Positions 23,612 to 34,181 of a DNA stretch of 64,000 nucleotides are shown here, in pieces (position 1 is the first letter of the stretch; each line of letters starts with the position of its first letter). The notes under the pieces are model-generated. The model made no database searches. It was not told the DNA's origin and saw nothing but the letters and a program-made list of their open reading frames with translations. The translations under genes were made by a program, and so were the position numbers. The stretch lies in contig NW_003101681.1 in assembly GCF_000003855.2 (NCBI RefSeq), positions 6,313,900-6,377,899 on the forward strand. Direction: 5' to 3'. This stretch comes from Blastomyces gilchristii SLH14081. Its lineage: Eukaryota > Ascomycota > Eurotiomycetes > Onygenales > Ajellomycetaceae.

Positions 23612-24182
23612 ATGGCGGGAAACTCCAAGGTCGGCAACCCCGGACTTTACGAGGCAGGAGACCAGAGACATTCTCCTCGTTCCGAAGCCATCGAAGCCAA
23701 GCGAAACAGAGACCATCCTCCTCCGTCTAGCCGTAGAGGTAGCCGCCATTCAAAAGAACAGCTCCTGGCGAAAAACGGCTCGATGCCCACGGATGAAGAG
23801 CTCGCGAAGCATGACCCTACTGCTCCAGTTGAGTCCTTTTTCTTTTCTTTTTCTCCATGTCTTATTCCTTTAATGGCTTCAGAGGTTAGCCCTGGTTTTG
23901 AGAGTAGGGGCGTTTGAGTCTAGCTAAGTACATGTACAAGGAAGCGGAAGGAAGCGGGGGGTGGGGCTTGATATGGGAGATCTCTTTCAAGGCTTCAAAG
24001 CGATGATGCTTCATTATGAAGAGCTTTATTACCCAATTCCATCCTAACCACGATCTACTGACAATAATAATTGCCATTTCCAGGCGAAGATGCACGGCCA
24101 TAAACCGTCTCGCGGTGCAGTGATCGATGCACAGCTTCGTGCCGAGGATGAGGAGCGCATGCGTCAAAAAGGCTACAAGTAA
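23612..24182 (+). CDS. Small conserved-looking hydrophilic protein, 104 residues
   Basis: Two exons, 23612-23827 and 24084-24182, separated by a 256-bp intron (GTTGAG donor, TTTCCAG acceptor), phase 0. The product begins MAGNSKVGNPGLYEAGDQRH and ends ERMRQKGYK. It is hydrophilic, rich in Arg, Ser, Glu and Lys, and has no signal peptide or membrane segment. Exon 2 continues the same composition (GHKPSRGAVIDAQLRAEDEE) without stops, which supports the splice model. I do not recognise a domain; the composition fits a small fungal-specific disordered protein. One TACATGTA palindrome (23929) lies in the intron. Confidence 0.7.
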
Positions 24183-25487
24183 AGTGTCGCGGAGACGTGC
24201 TTTACTTGAGGGGGTGAGGTTCTTCTTGGAATCACCCGGCTGCATTAGGAGGGAAACGGAAAACGAGCTAGCGGAGTGTGGGTAGTGGGATATAGTTTCT
24301 GTTATGCGTTGGAATTTGCCTGTTCCTGTTTCTGGTTTGATCATGCAAGAGAGATTAGGAACCCGAGAGGATGGGAGTATGGTTGGTGCCAAATTGCGGT
24401 TTGGTCTCTGGGGTTTTACCACAGCATTTTATGTAAATTACTAGGTTGAACATGGCTGCCAAATGGGAGACAGCCTGCCAAATCCTCGCCTTACGAGGAC
24501 CCAGTTGAACGGGGTCGTCAGGCGTACGAAATCATGATCGAGTGTTCTTGCTCTTATCTAAAATGCACAGTTAATACATCCTCATTAACCTCAGCACTGG
24601 CTCAGAGGAGAGAGCTGGGATTAATACAGGTTACGCACTCATTACTGCCCACAGAAACAGATCAGCACTGTTAGTAAAAATGTAAAACATGATCATACAA
24701 TGCAAATGCCTAACAGACCCTGATCGGAGATTTCAGTTCAATGTAAATAAATCAAAGTTTTGATGAGTAGGATGACATCGGCTCTCTCCATACCTGGGTT
24801 CGGGCTAGTTAAGGCTCCGGCCGGCTTGGGCCGACCCGACCCAATATTCGCCGGGTGTGTCTTTTTTCGGGCCGAAGTCGACACACAACCAACCCGTAAC
24901 TAGTAGGTTAGTTATCATACTATACTCCGTACGGAGTACACACCAACTTCATCTGGGCTATATGTCCATATCGCTCACTCAACAGACGAGAGATCTTGTT
25001 TGTGCAACCTACCACCTAGCTTCGCCCGTGTATGTAAGTTTTTGAGTATTTATTTATTTATTTTAAAAAAAATAAAAAAATCTGGACTCTTTGATGGGAG
25101 TATAGGAGGGCAAAAATGCTTTGGTTTTTCTTTCTCCCACCACTTCCTGGGGGGATAGTCAGAGAACGCATTTGAAGCGGCTTTACGCCATGTCGGTAGA
25201 AGTCGAAAAGACAAAGAAGTAGTTAAAATGGAATTGGCTCTGGGATCTCCTCAAAAACTTTCACATCTAGATATTTTTATCTATTATTATTTACGTTAAC
25301 ACACGTAGATTCAGGCCAAGCATTGTCATAAATATTCAATGTGATGGAGGTGGAAGGTTGGTTGTATTATTGAGATCTAGCTATTGTGCGGCCTTTTATG
25401 TGTGGTGGGCGTTCGCCGAGCGATCGGCGAACACCTCACTTATGCAGAAGCAGTCGGCCCGTAGGGAGGGTTAGATTTAAATAGGGC
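24183..25487. other. Intergenic region, 1.3 kb
   Basis: No supported gene. It contains the 14-bp palindrome formed by ACTCCGT/ACGGAGT (24924-24937) and a strong hairpin (25411-25432, listed separately) close to the 3' end of the secreted-protein gene. Confidence 0.6.
25411..25432. repeat. Perfect 9-bp inverted repeat, 4-base loop
   Basis: GTTCGCCGA (25411-25419), loop GCGA, then TCGGCGAAC (25424-25432). The GC-rich arms and GNRA-type loop make a stable hairpin in either DNA strand or RNA. It lies 56 bp beyond the stop codon of the minus-strand secreted protein gene, so it would fall in that gene's 3' untranslated region. Confidence 0.85.
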
Positions 25488-25985
25488 TTAGTCATATGCA
25501 TTAAATGCTGCAGAATCCCGAACATTGAACCTTGTGTCCTCTTGCCTCTGAAAATCTCTAGGAACTACCGGATCACCGCCAAATAAATAGCCGAACCACC
25601 GCCGCGGCTGTTCGGGATTCTGGGGAATCGCTGCATAGAAATGAAATTGTCAGTCTCCGTTTCTCTTTTGAGAGAAATGCTCCTAGTAGAGCATTTCAAT
25701 CACGAGATAAAATATTTAGTAGGAATTCTGGTCCTTACCAGAATAGAGAGAGACCGATGTGCAAGGTGGATATCCGTTACATTGTTGTTTCATAAAAACT
25801 ACCCATTGGTTCCAGTTGAACAGGCGGTAGGGTTCACTATACCCGTAGAGGACGCGAGTCGGCGATATACTGGGGCCTGGCACCCAGTTATAGGGTGGTT
25901 CCATATACACGGCCGTAAATTTCTTGCCAGAGGCACCTCCAGCCAAGGCGGCAAGGGCAGCTGCCAGAAGAGTTGCCACTTTCAT
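25488..25985 (-). CDS. Small secreted protein, 129 residues
   Basis: Two exons, 25985-25739 and 25630-25488 (phase 1 intron, GTAAGG donor, ATGCAG acceptor), give 129 residues. Residues 1-20 (MKVATLLAAALAALAGGASG) are a classical signal peptide, followed by KKFTAVYMEPPYNWVPGPS. The mature part is about 109 residues, rich in aromatic residues and proline, with two cysteines about eight residues apart (CNGYPPC) and no membrane segment after the signal. The second exon reads AIPQNPEQPRRWFGYLFGG and ends FNAYD. No family is recognised. It could be a cell-surface or effector-like protein, which is inference only. The sense strand carries a 36-base poly-T tract 76 bp upstream of the ATG. Confidence 0.72.
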
Positions 25986-26060
25986 TTTTCTTTTAAATGG
26001 GAGGATTAGAAGGGGATTGAGGGAGCAGGGTGTGAAAAGTAAAGTAAAAAGTGGGAAAAG

Positions 26061-26096
<36 letters not shown>
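26061..26096. repeat. Poly-A run, 36 bases (poly-T on the sense strand of the secreted-protein gene)
   Basis: An uninterrupted A36, 76 bp upstream of the start codon on the minus strand. Length may vary between strains or assemblies. Confidence 0.95.
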
Positions 26097-26099
<3 letters not shown>

Positions 26100-27177
26100 C
26101 TTAAGAGGCCACACACTGTTTATGCAGATAAAGTCAGTAGAGGTTCGGGGGAGAGCGGTTGGCCTCCTTTATATATTCCGATGGCATAGCGAATATACTG
26201 GTCGAATCCCCCAAGGTGATGACCGATTTTTGTTGGTTCTCTCCATCGTTTGGGAACGGGGATTAAGTTAGCTCATCGTGGAGCGGAAGGCGGGCGGACC
26301 AGCCCTCCCCGAGGTCTGTGATATATCTATCCATGGTAGGTAGGGTAGGCATGCATCTGCATCAGAGTTAGCAATCAACATGTCAAACGCAGCTGGACGA
26401 GCGCGCGCGCGGATGGGGCCGGGTAGAAGTCATTGCGCGGTTCTTTAAGCAAAACAAGCCCAAGGTGGAGGTGGACTTCACGAACGATGCTGATTATGAC
26501 TGTTTAAAAGGAGCGTGTTTTGAAGTGCAGAAATTACAGCGGCAGAAATCAGTGTTGCATCTATGTATTTATCAACCTTTCTGGCACGCAGGCCTGCAAC
26601 AAATAACGCCCTCAGGACCGCCGTTTAAAAGAGTTTGTTTCTTTACCTCGATCCAAGTTCACAATGTCGTCATTATCATACCAAAAGTATGACTCCATGT
26701 CCATTTGCGCTTTCAATCATTGATACGATTATTCACATAAGCTTCTGAAGTCATCTCTCCAAAGCGGGGAAGAGAGAGTTGGGAGCTGCCAAAGAACCAC
26801 CGTTCCGTTCCCCGTCCCCGCGTCAACGCCTTATATGGAGTTCAGCGGGATTCCGGGGAACTAGGAGCATCTTGCCGTGGTACATTCCAGAGGGGACACA
26901 GGAGTTTCCGAGTTGGAGGGATGGATTGAGATTTCAGGGAGATAGAGGCACGAAAGATTCTGGCTCAAAAACATCGGGGCGGGGGTCTTGGGGGGGGGGG
27001 GGGGTGTCGATGTTGTCGATGATGTACTATACTATACTATACATGTGTAGTAGTTACAGTAGTTAACTAGTTAACTTACATACTATGTCGAAGAAACCAG
27101 AATATACATGATCAATTCCGCTTCTTCCCCTCCTCGCTATGTAAACCTATCCTGACGGTAGGGTAGGTAGTATTTGG

Positions 27178-27546
27178 CTATACAGGATCAATCTCTGGCG
27201 CATGATGAAATCTAGTAAATATCTGACATATAACTAACCCCCAAGTACTATTCCCCCCTTTTTCCCCCTTTTTCCCCCTTCCAACAACCTCCCCTCCCGC
27301 TGATCGCCAATGTGCAATGTTCAATCTCAACAACTCAGACAGATCCAGTCCGCCGAAGTCTAATTCGCATCCAACAACCTTGGAAGATGGAACCTTGCTG
27401 CGATTGTTCAGTTTGGTCTCGTCGACCCCGCCGCTAAGAGCCTTGAGAGTTAGCATGGAATTTGGATCTGCCATCAGACCAAGACCCATCCATCCCATCT
27501 CGTATGTATCCACGAATATACCTAAGAGGAATGATGGCGTGTCCAC
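27178..27546 (-). other. Coding-like minus-strand frame, unrecognised
   Basis: A 122-codon frame without an ATG at its start. The first two thirds are not low-complexity (MGWMGLGLMADPNSMLTLKA, then GGLDLSELLRLNIAHW). A possible acceptor (GTAGCAG) sits just upstream, so it could be a last exon or a relic. The tail turns Gly/Lys-rich. No upstream exon could be found among the A/T runs. Not recognised; weak call. Confidence 0.25.
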
Positions 27547-28075
27547 TCCTCTGCTACTCTACTGTGCTCGGCAGCTGTGGCATTATTATTATTGTGATAC
27601 GTATTAATGGTGTCAGGCCAGGATGTTGGATCCGGACGAGCCCCTGACCCTGACACCACTTTTACTTTTCAAAAAAAAAAAAAAAAAGGCCTTTCGATGT
27701 CTCTATCTCGGCTGCATCTCTTTCTTCTAAAACCAATCAGTCTTGGAAAACCGTTAGTAATGTTATTGCTCGCCTTGGTCTTTCTTTTTTTTTTTTTTTC
27801 CTTTTTTTCTTCCCCTTTACAATTATAAAAGTCTTGCCATCCAACACTACCCTACCGTCAGACTCCCTACCTCTCTACCTAGCACCGAGGATCACAGAAT
27901 CGGGCTCCGTCGCTAGTCCAATCAGTCAGTCCCCTGCTAAGTTGTATAAACTAACCCACGTCTATCGCTTATTTGCTCGTCTATTTAGCGCTACCCTGAA
28001 TTCCATACGACCCATTCGGCCCCATTCCTCCTCGCAAGAGCAGCCCAGCTGGATCGGTCCATATGATCGCGGAAA

Positions 28076-30745
28076 ATGGCGACCTCTTCATGTCCACAGC
28101 CGCTGAAGGCCCGGCAGATGGATGCCTCTGACGCTTTCCCTACGCCTGCGCCGCGGAAGCGACGCAGAAAAGCTGTCAGCAATGGGGCTGCAGACGACTG
28201 CTTTACTTGCGCCAATCGCAGCGTCAAATGCGATCGACGGCGCCCATACTGCACCCAGTGCCTAGGTTTGGGCATGCGGTGCTCCGGCTACAAAACCACC
28301 TTGACGTGGGGAGTTGGCGTAGCCAGTCGCGGCAAGCTGCGCGGTCTCTCCTGGCCTGTTTGTGGCGCTCTACAAGCTGCCGCGTCTGCGACGGTCGCCG
28401 ACTCTACTCGACAAGCAGCGGAATCAGAACGCCGTCTTCCTCCCCCTGCGTCGCGGGCGCGTCCGGATGCGAAAGTCACTGCCCGTTCGGCCTCGAAACG
28501 CACCCGCCCTGATCAGCTAGCGGCCCGGAAGACCACCACAGTGGCCACTATCGACTCGCTGCAGCACGTCGATGTGACCGTCTCATCATCACCACCTGGC
28601 CCCTCCAACCTTGCTACTCATCGCAGTAGCGCACCCACTGAGTCATCTGTCACGCCTACCCAACTGCCCCAGACTGAGGACAAATATCCGCTGCTGGTAA
28701 ATTCTGCTGCCCCCTTACTATCAAGTCGTCATCATGATAGCACCGCTATTCCTTTCCGAAGTCCCGGGGTCGAATCTGGCCATCCCGGACCTATACCTTT
28801 CGTTTCATACATCGATACGGCAACCACCCAGCCAATACACCCGCCTGCCTCCCAACCGGCCATAAGCAACGCCGACTTCAACTACGTGAGCTCTGGTTTA
28901 GCTCCACAATTACAGGAATTCAGCCCAAGGATCGGAGGGAGCCATAGTCATTTGGCAATCTCTCAATTTGAAAGCCTTCCCCCCTGGCCACAGAAGACTC
29001 TATACGATGCGAACAGCCAAGGATCGGAAGCAAGACCAGATGTAAACTTTCGTAACAAATCGCCCAAAAGAAGGTCCACACCGCCGGATTACTTTCTGCT
29101 CAGTGCGTACCACCAAGAGTCTAATATCCGAAGCCATACGTCGTTTGTTCCGCAACCCGTATCCATGCAGTTCATTGGCCGGACTCCCCGCATGCAATAT
29201 CTCATCAACTACTATGCAGAGGTCATATCCCCTGTTATCGTCGCCTTTGATAGTCCGGCAAACCCGTACCGCATGTTTATTCTCGAACTTGCCAAGACTA
29301 GCGACACTTTACAGCATGCTCTTGCAGCCCTCTCCCTGAGCAACCTCAGACAGCGGAAAAACCACTGGGGCTTATCTGCCAGGAAAACGTTGCCAGCTCG
29401 ACTGTCCTCGACGGCTCATTATCGTATGGCGGGACAATCTTGCGAGGAAAGATTTGGTAATCTAGGCCTTGAAGAGCAACAGAAGGAAGAGTCATTCCAC
29501 AAAGCAATGGCAATCACATCACTTAATGCTCAGCTGGCCCATCCCACCCAAAGACTAGCAGACAGCGTTCTAGCCACGGTGCTAGTCCTGTGCCTCTTCC
29601 ACATGTGCGATACAGGAGTTGCGAAGTTCCGACCACAACTTGCTGGGGTAAAGAAGCTGCTCGCCTTACGACGGAGTGCTAATAGGAATTGCTCCGATCT
29701 AGTAAAGTGGTATACACGCATGTTCGTTTGGTTCGACGTGCTGACCGCAACCATCAACAACCGCGATTGCGAACTGAAGGGCGACTACCTGGATATTGCC
29801 GCCAGCGGACATGATGATTGGGCGCTTGCGAACCTGGCTGGATGCGATGGATCAATGTTCAAAATAATCGGCCAGCTGAGCCGCCTGAATATGCTAAGCC
29901 AGGGCAAAGCCAGCGCGGAGCCTCCTTCCATGAACGAATGGCCCATTGCAACAGCCCCTCCCCCGCCAAACATGCTCCACCATTCCTCCATGCCACCTCC
30001 CTTTAACGAAAGCTACGACAACACACACCCACCACTCCAACTCCACATGGAAGATACCATTCTAACAGCAGTAACAACAAAAACACCAAGCTCCGACTCC
30101 CGCGCAGAGTTCTGGCGGGAATGGCACGCTCTGCGCCACAGGCTCGACGCATGGACCCTCCAACTACCCGAAGGCCCACGCGCAGCAACAGACTCCTCAA
30201 CCCTCACCGGCTCTTTCCCGCACCCCCACATCTCCCCGACAAACCTGTCCGACCTCTCCAACATCTCCGAATCCTTCCGCTACTCCGCCCTCCTCTACCT
30301 CGAGCGCCTCGCACACCCAAACCTCCCCTCCGCCCACCCGCGCATCCAGCGCCTCGTCTACATCTCCCTCCACCACCTGAGCGCCGTCAAGTCCGACGTC
30401 TACCTGCTCTGGCCGCTCTTCGTGACCGGCGCGGAGTGTACGTTGGACCCCCACCGCGCCCTTATTCGCCGCAACTGCTCTGATATCCAGAAGGATTCGG
30501 GCTTTTTCAACAATCTCGCCTCGCTGGAGTTGCTGGAGAAGATCTGGGCTGCGGATGCCTCGGGTAGTTTGAAGCCTGCGAAGCAACAGCCGATGGCCTC
30601 TGCGGCTCTGAAGCGGAGTAGGTCCCCCAACGATGCGGGTTCGCGATTTGGGGATGGGGAGGAGGTCCTGGAAGGTGGTGAAGCGTTTAAGTGGAGGAGG
30701 ATTATGGATTTGGAGGGATCGGATGGAGAGTATATTGTTGTTTAA
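28076..30745 (+). CDS. Zn(II)2Cys6 transcription factor with Fungal_trans_2-type domain
   Basis: A single-exon regulator of 889 residues. The binuclear zinc cluster has C42, C45, C52, C59, C62 and C69 (CX2CX6CX6CX2CX6C). It is preceded by a basic RKRRRK (27-32) and followed by YKTTLTWGVGVASRGKLRG, a linker common in this class. A Ser/Pro/Thr-rich region (100-340) follows. The middle domain from about residue 365 (GRTPRMQYLINYYAEVISPV) through LCLFHMCDTGVAKFRPQLAG to about 790 resembles the fungal-specific regulatory domain usually called Fungal_trans_2. The C-terminus has a basic patch (LKRSRSPNDAG) and an acidic end. Zinc-cluster proteins of this type are nuclear DNA-binding regulators, and the targets cannot be read from sequence. 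No biosynthetic cluster surrounds it. Confidence 0.92.
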   Translation: MATSSCPQPLKARQMDASDAFPTPAPRKRRRKAVSNGAADDCFTCANRSVKCDRRRPYCTQCLGLGMRCSGYKTTLTWGVGVASRGKLRGLSWPVCGALQAAASATVADSTRQAAESERRLPPPASRARPDAKVTARSASKRTRPDQLAARKTTTVATIDSLQHVDVTVSSSPPGPSNLATHRSSAPTESSVTPTQLPQTEDKYPLLVNSAAPLLSSRHHDSTAIPFRSPGVESGHPGPIPFVSYIDTATTQPIHPPASQPAISNADFNYVSSGLAPQLQEFSPRIGGSHSHLAISQFESLPPWPQKTLYDANSQGSEARPDVNFRNKSPKRRSTPPDYFLLSAYHQESNIRSHTSFVPQPVSMQFIGRTPRMQYLINYYAEVISPVIVAFDSPANPYRMFILELAKTSDTLQHALAALSLSNLRQRKNHWGLSARKTLPARLSSTAHYRMAGQSCEERFGNLGLEEQQKEESFHKAMAITSLNAQLAHPTQRLADSVLATVLVLCLFHMCDTGVAKFRPQLAGVKKLLALRRSANRNCSDLVKWYTRMFVWFDVLTATINNRDCELKGDYLDIAASGHDDWALANLAGCDGSMFKIIGQLSRLNMLSQGKASAEPPSMNEWPIATAPPPPNMLHHSSMPPPFNESYDNTHPPLQLHMEDTILTAVTTKTPSSDSRAEFWREWHALRHRLDAWTLQLPEGPRAATDSSTLTGSFPHPHISPTNLSDLSNISESFRYSALLYLERLAHPNLPSAHPRIQRLVYISLHHLSAVKSDVYLLWPLFVTGAECTLDPHRALIRRNCSDIQKDSGFFNNLASLELLEKIWAADASGSLKPAKQQPMASAALKRSRSPNDAGSRFGDGEEVLEGGEAFKWRRIMDLEGSDGEYIVV

Positions 30746-31131
30746 AGTATTTGTGCCAAGCATGTATATGTTTCTTGATTAGCGGATCATTTTTGTCATT
30801 TCTTTTTTTGTCTATCCCGTGTAACTCTTTGCCTGGCGGCTTTTTGTGTGACTGTACATTTGTTTCTCATTATGCTCTTGCTTTCCTTCGTTATATACCT
30901 CTTCTTGTTCCGTCCTTCTCTCATCAGCATGAGTCAACCTGAAGAATTAGTTGGTAAATAGTAACTTGAACATATCACCACCTCAAGGCAACTAGGTAAT
31001 CTCCACGACCCACAGTGATCATTATTATTTTAAATACCTGGGTACTTGTATGTACCCTTCTCACTAACCTCCCTAGGCAGCAGTCTCAGGCGAGAAATCC
31101 CTTGCTCGAGTTCTAATAAACGGCAAAAACA

Positions 31132-31185
<54 letters not shown>

Positions 31186-32039
31186 CTACCACCTTTTCTG
31201 GCTTTGGCAGTTTATTATCAATTCCATATATAGCTATCCCCACTTCCCTATCCGGGTTTATTCTACTCCTATTGCCCAAAATACCTCTGACCTGTTACAG
31301 TTACACGCGGAGTTAAACTTGAAGGATTTGCTTGAATGACAGTTACACGTTTGTGGCATCCATGACCGACTGACGTCGGCCGAGGGAGAGAGAGAGAGAA
31401 GAGAGAAGAGAGAGAGAGAGAGAGAGGTGTGTGTTGTGTATGACGGGTTTCACGAGAACGTTGATGTTGCGAATTTTCGGGGTGTTACAAATGAAGAAAC
31501 CATTCCATTTTGCTGTCTGATAAATGCTGGTTATGCAATATGCAAATGCAATGTGCAATGTGTCATGGGTTGTTGTTTGTGAGAGGGGTAGATACTATCT
31601 TTACTATACTCTGTACTACACAGTGCATTGCTTATTTTCCTGGGGATGGGTGGGTTGGTTTTTCCTTTTCTTTTCTTTTCTTTTCTTTTCTTTTTGTTTT
31701 TTTCAATTTCCTTTGTTAATTTAGTTCGCTCTCTAGAAACGATTAGAAAAAAAAAAGAAAAAAGAAAAAACCACCTTCTTCCTATTGTTACGTAGTTGGG
31801 TAAGTATATTTGTAGACTCCCTCCCATGTTTTGATATCACCTTTCCCCAACAAGCGCATGACTGTCATCAACAACCAAGCAGCCGCCCGATAAGTAATTA
31901 CCCGCCTATCTAAAATATAGAAAAAGTATAAAAAACATTGTGATACATGATATTCTTCCTTTCCAATCTCCGTTTCCCCGGAGGAAGATACAGTACAGTA
32001 GGGACAAAAACAGGAACAAATCCCATCATCCATCCCCTT
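30746..32039. other. Intergenic region, 1.3 kb, microsatellites
   Basis: Lies between the 3' ends of the C6 regulator and the permease (convergent). It contains an AC/AT compound repeat, a GA-rich run (31,384-31,426) and TTTTC repeats (31,668-31,694). No gene seen. Confidence 0.65.
31137..31185. repeat. (AC)17 then (AT)7 compound microsatellite
   Basis: Perfect AC units 31137-31170 are followed directly by AT units. Confidence 0.95.
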
Positions 32040-33929
32040 TCACTTCAGCGATAATTCCCCCCCTTCCACAACCAGACGAATAACCTCCTTATTCAACCCG
32101 CGCCAATTCTTCCTGGCACTAAGAAACCAGTACGAAAGCGCAAACAACGTGCTTGCCCCAAATATCGGCAGCGCGTAGTTCATATTCACCCCGCTCACGG
32201 GCAGGTAGTTCGGAAACGGTAGCCATATCGTCACGTAACATGTATATGCCAGCGCAAAGATGTTGACGGGTAGTCCCAGACGGCCCATGGTCCAGTCGCC
32301 GAATTGCAGATTCTCCCGGTGGAATCGGGCGTGCACCATGCAGCTAATGGCGATTATGTAGGAGGAAAAGAGGCCTATGGAGGAGAGGGCGATGAAGGCG
32401 CCGAAGGCGGCGCTGCTGGCGATGTTGAGGCAGGAGAGGATCATGACAATTACTATCGGGAGCCAGACGGCGCGGACGGGGACGGAGTGTTTTCGGTCGA
32501 TCTGTATTGGTAGTTTAGACAATGATGTTTGGAAAATAAAAATAAAAATAAAAATAAAAATAAAAATAAAGAAAGGAAGAAAAAGAAAAACTTGTTAGGG
32601 ACTCCAGTTTATGGGGAGATAGCATGTAATAACTCACATGTGAAAACCAAGCCGGAAGCCCGCCATCGCGAGACCATGCCCAGGTAAGACGGGATGTCGA
32701 TGCGATACTGGCAAGATTCACAGCAAGAGAGACGATAAGGAGACCACAAACCATCGCCGTGGCTGCACTGGTTGACCCGGTAGCTTGTTGACAAATTTGG
32801 ATGATGGGCGAAGCCGCGGTGAGCGCCTCTTCTATCGAACCCATGGTGAATAGAATAGTCAGGATGATGGCGTAGGCAAAGATGCCGTTGATTGCAACGG
32901 TCCAGAACATAGATCTAGGCACGGCCTTTTTCGCACGGCGGACTTCTTCGCTCATATGGACAGCTCCATCAAAACCTTTTGAGCTTTGTCAGTAGGGTGA
33001 AGTAGTGTGAAATGAGGGCAAGACAGGGGGTTAAAATGGTTTATCATAAAAGAAATTGCACATAAGAAATCAGAAAACGGACCAACGAATCCCCAAGTAG
33101 GAGTCAACAAGCCCAGATTCCAAGATATGAATCCGTTACTCCACCCTGAAGTAGATTGTCCCTCTAGAAAGACGAATTTTGCAGAATGTCGGGAGCCCAT
33201 CGCAACCAGGATAGAGACAAAGACAATGAACAGCGATACGTGCAAAATACCAGCCAGCAATTCGATCCAGGGGATAACCCAAAAGGCATACATATTCATC
33301 AAGCCCTCGAAAATGAGCATAGCAAAGATAAAAAGAGTCAGATGCCATCTTGCCGGGTGATAGTCCGGGTAATTGGTCGCCACAATCCCCTGGAGCATGT
33401 TCGCGGTGGTGTTTGCGACGCCGGCAAGCAGCGACACCCAGGCAAACCAAGTTATCCAACCTTGCATCCAGGTGATGAATCTTTTCTGACTGGGCGGGGC
33501 CAGATGGTGTGTCCAGTGGTATTGCGCACCGGCAATGGGCCGCATTGAGGCCATTTCCGCCAAAGAAGCAGATTGCGCGAGAGCTCCACAAACAACAACG
33601 ATTATACCCCATGAAAGAGCTCGAGGGCCACCGTTTGTAAAGGAGCCTGTGAGATACCTTGCCAATTCAATTTTGGTCAGCCAGGTCAAGCAAGATATAC
33701 ATATCTACAACCGCGAAGTGAGAAATGTGATAAGGGGGCTGGCTGGCTGCTGCTGGGCTCGCAAAACGTACAATGCCATGGTCTCCCAGCTTGACATGAA
33801 CGTAAGGGCGAAGAAGAAGATCTGGGTGAAATTAAAGAGTTTCTATTTTCCATTTTCAATGTTAGCAGTAGGAACTTTTGCGCATAGCCAGCCAAGTTAA
33901 TCCCCCCTCAAAAGAGATTTAAAAAAAAG

Positions 33930-33960
<31 letters not shown>

Positions 33961-34181
33961 GAAAAAGGTAAAAGGTAAAACGGATATGCTATACATACCT
34001 TTACTCTCACCTGGGTTCTAACAGTATCGCCAGCGGTTCTTGTCCTGGTCCTGGTCCGAGTAGAGAGGGGATATATACCGTCCTTGCGGCCATGCGAGGA
34101 TTCCGATATCGAATCGCCATGGTCCTCAGGGGCCATGGTGGCATTCTTCTTGTTCGGGGGTTCCACTTCGTAATCCTCCAT
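32040..34181 (-). CDS. APC-superfamily permease (amino acid / choline / GABA type)
   Basis: Plasma-membrane amine or amino-acid transporter. Five exons: 34181-33999, 33842-33772, 33657-33083, 32975-32638 and 32501-32040; phases 0, 2, 1, 0 close to 542 residues, normal for the family. The hydrophilic N-terminus contains RTRTRTRT. The core begins FFFALTFMSSWETMAL, then TGSFTNGGPRALSWG (the unwound TM1 segment of these carriers), SASLAEMASMRPIAGAQYHW and HHLAPPSQKRFITWMQGWITW, all hallmarks of the Uga4/Hnm1 group. GFDGAVHMSEEVRRAKKAVPRSM is the conserved loop after TM6-7. About 12 membrane helices are expected. Introns 1 and 4 carry AAAAG and AAAAT pentamer runs. Substrate cannot be fixed; GABA, choline or biotin-type precursors are all possible. 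Exon 2 is only 71 bp but continuity is good on both sides. Confidence 0.88.
32535..32572. repeat. (AAAAT)n pentamer repeat in permease intron 4
   Basis: About seven AAAAT units within the intron 32637-32502; on the sense strand it is an ATTTT tract close to the donor. Confidence 0.9.
33921..33967. repeat. (AAAAG)n pentamer repeat in permease intron 1
   Basis: An imperfect AAAAG run; on the sense strand a CTTTT polypyrimidine tract upstream of the exon 2 acceptor at 33843. Confidence 0.9.

Larger units (their letters stand above)
25986..28075. other. Intergenic region, 2.1 kb, homopolymer-rich
   Basis: Divergent promoter space between the secreted-protein gene and the C6 regulator. It holds a run of 36 A (26061-26096), a run of 12 G (near 26,990), three TTTTTCCCCC units near 27,256-27,280, A and T runs at 27,670-27,800, and one coding-like minus frame at 27,178-27,546 (listed separately). 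Confidence 0.6.

Noticed and set aside
25924..26271. Plus-strand frame with a long polylysine run
   Set aside because: Created by the A36 tract and antisense to the signal peptide of the secreted protein.
30197..30763. 188-codon minus frame over the 3' part of the C6 regulator
   Set aside because: Antisense shadow in a GC-rich part of the gene; the plus-strand 889-residue ORF is uninterrupted and has domain support.
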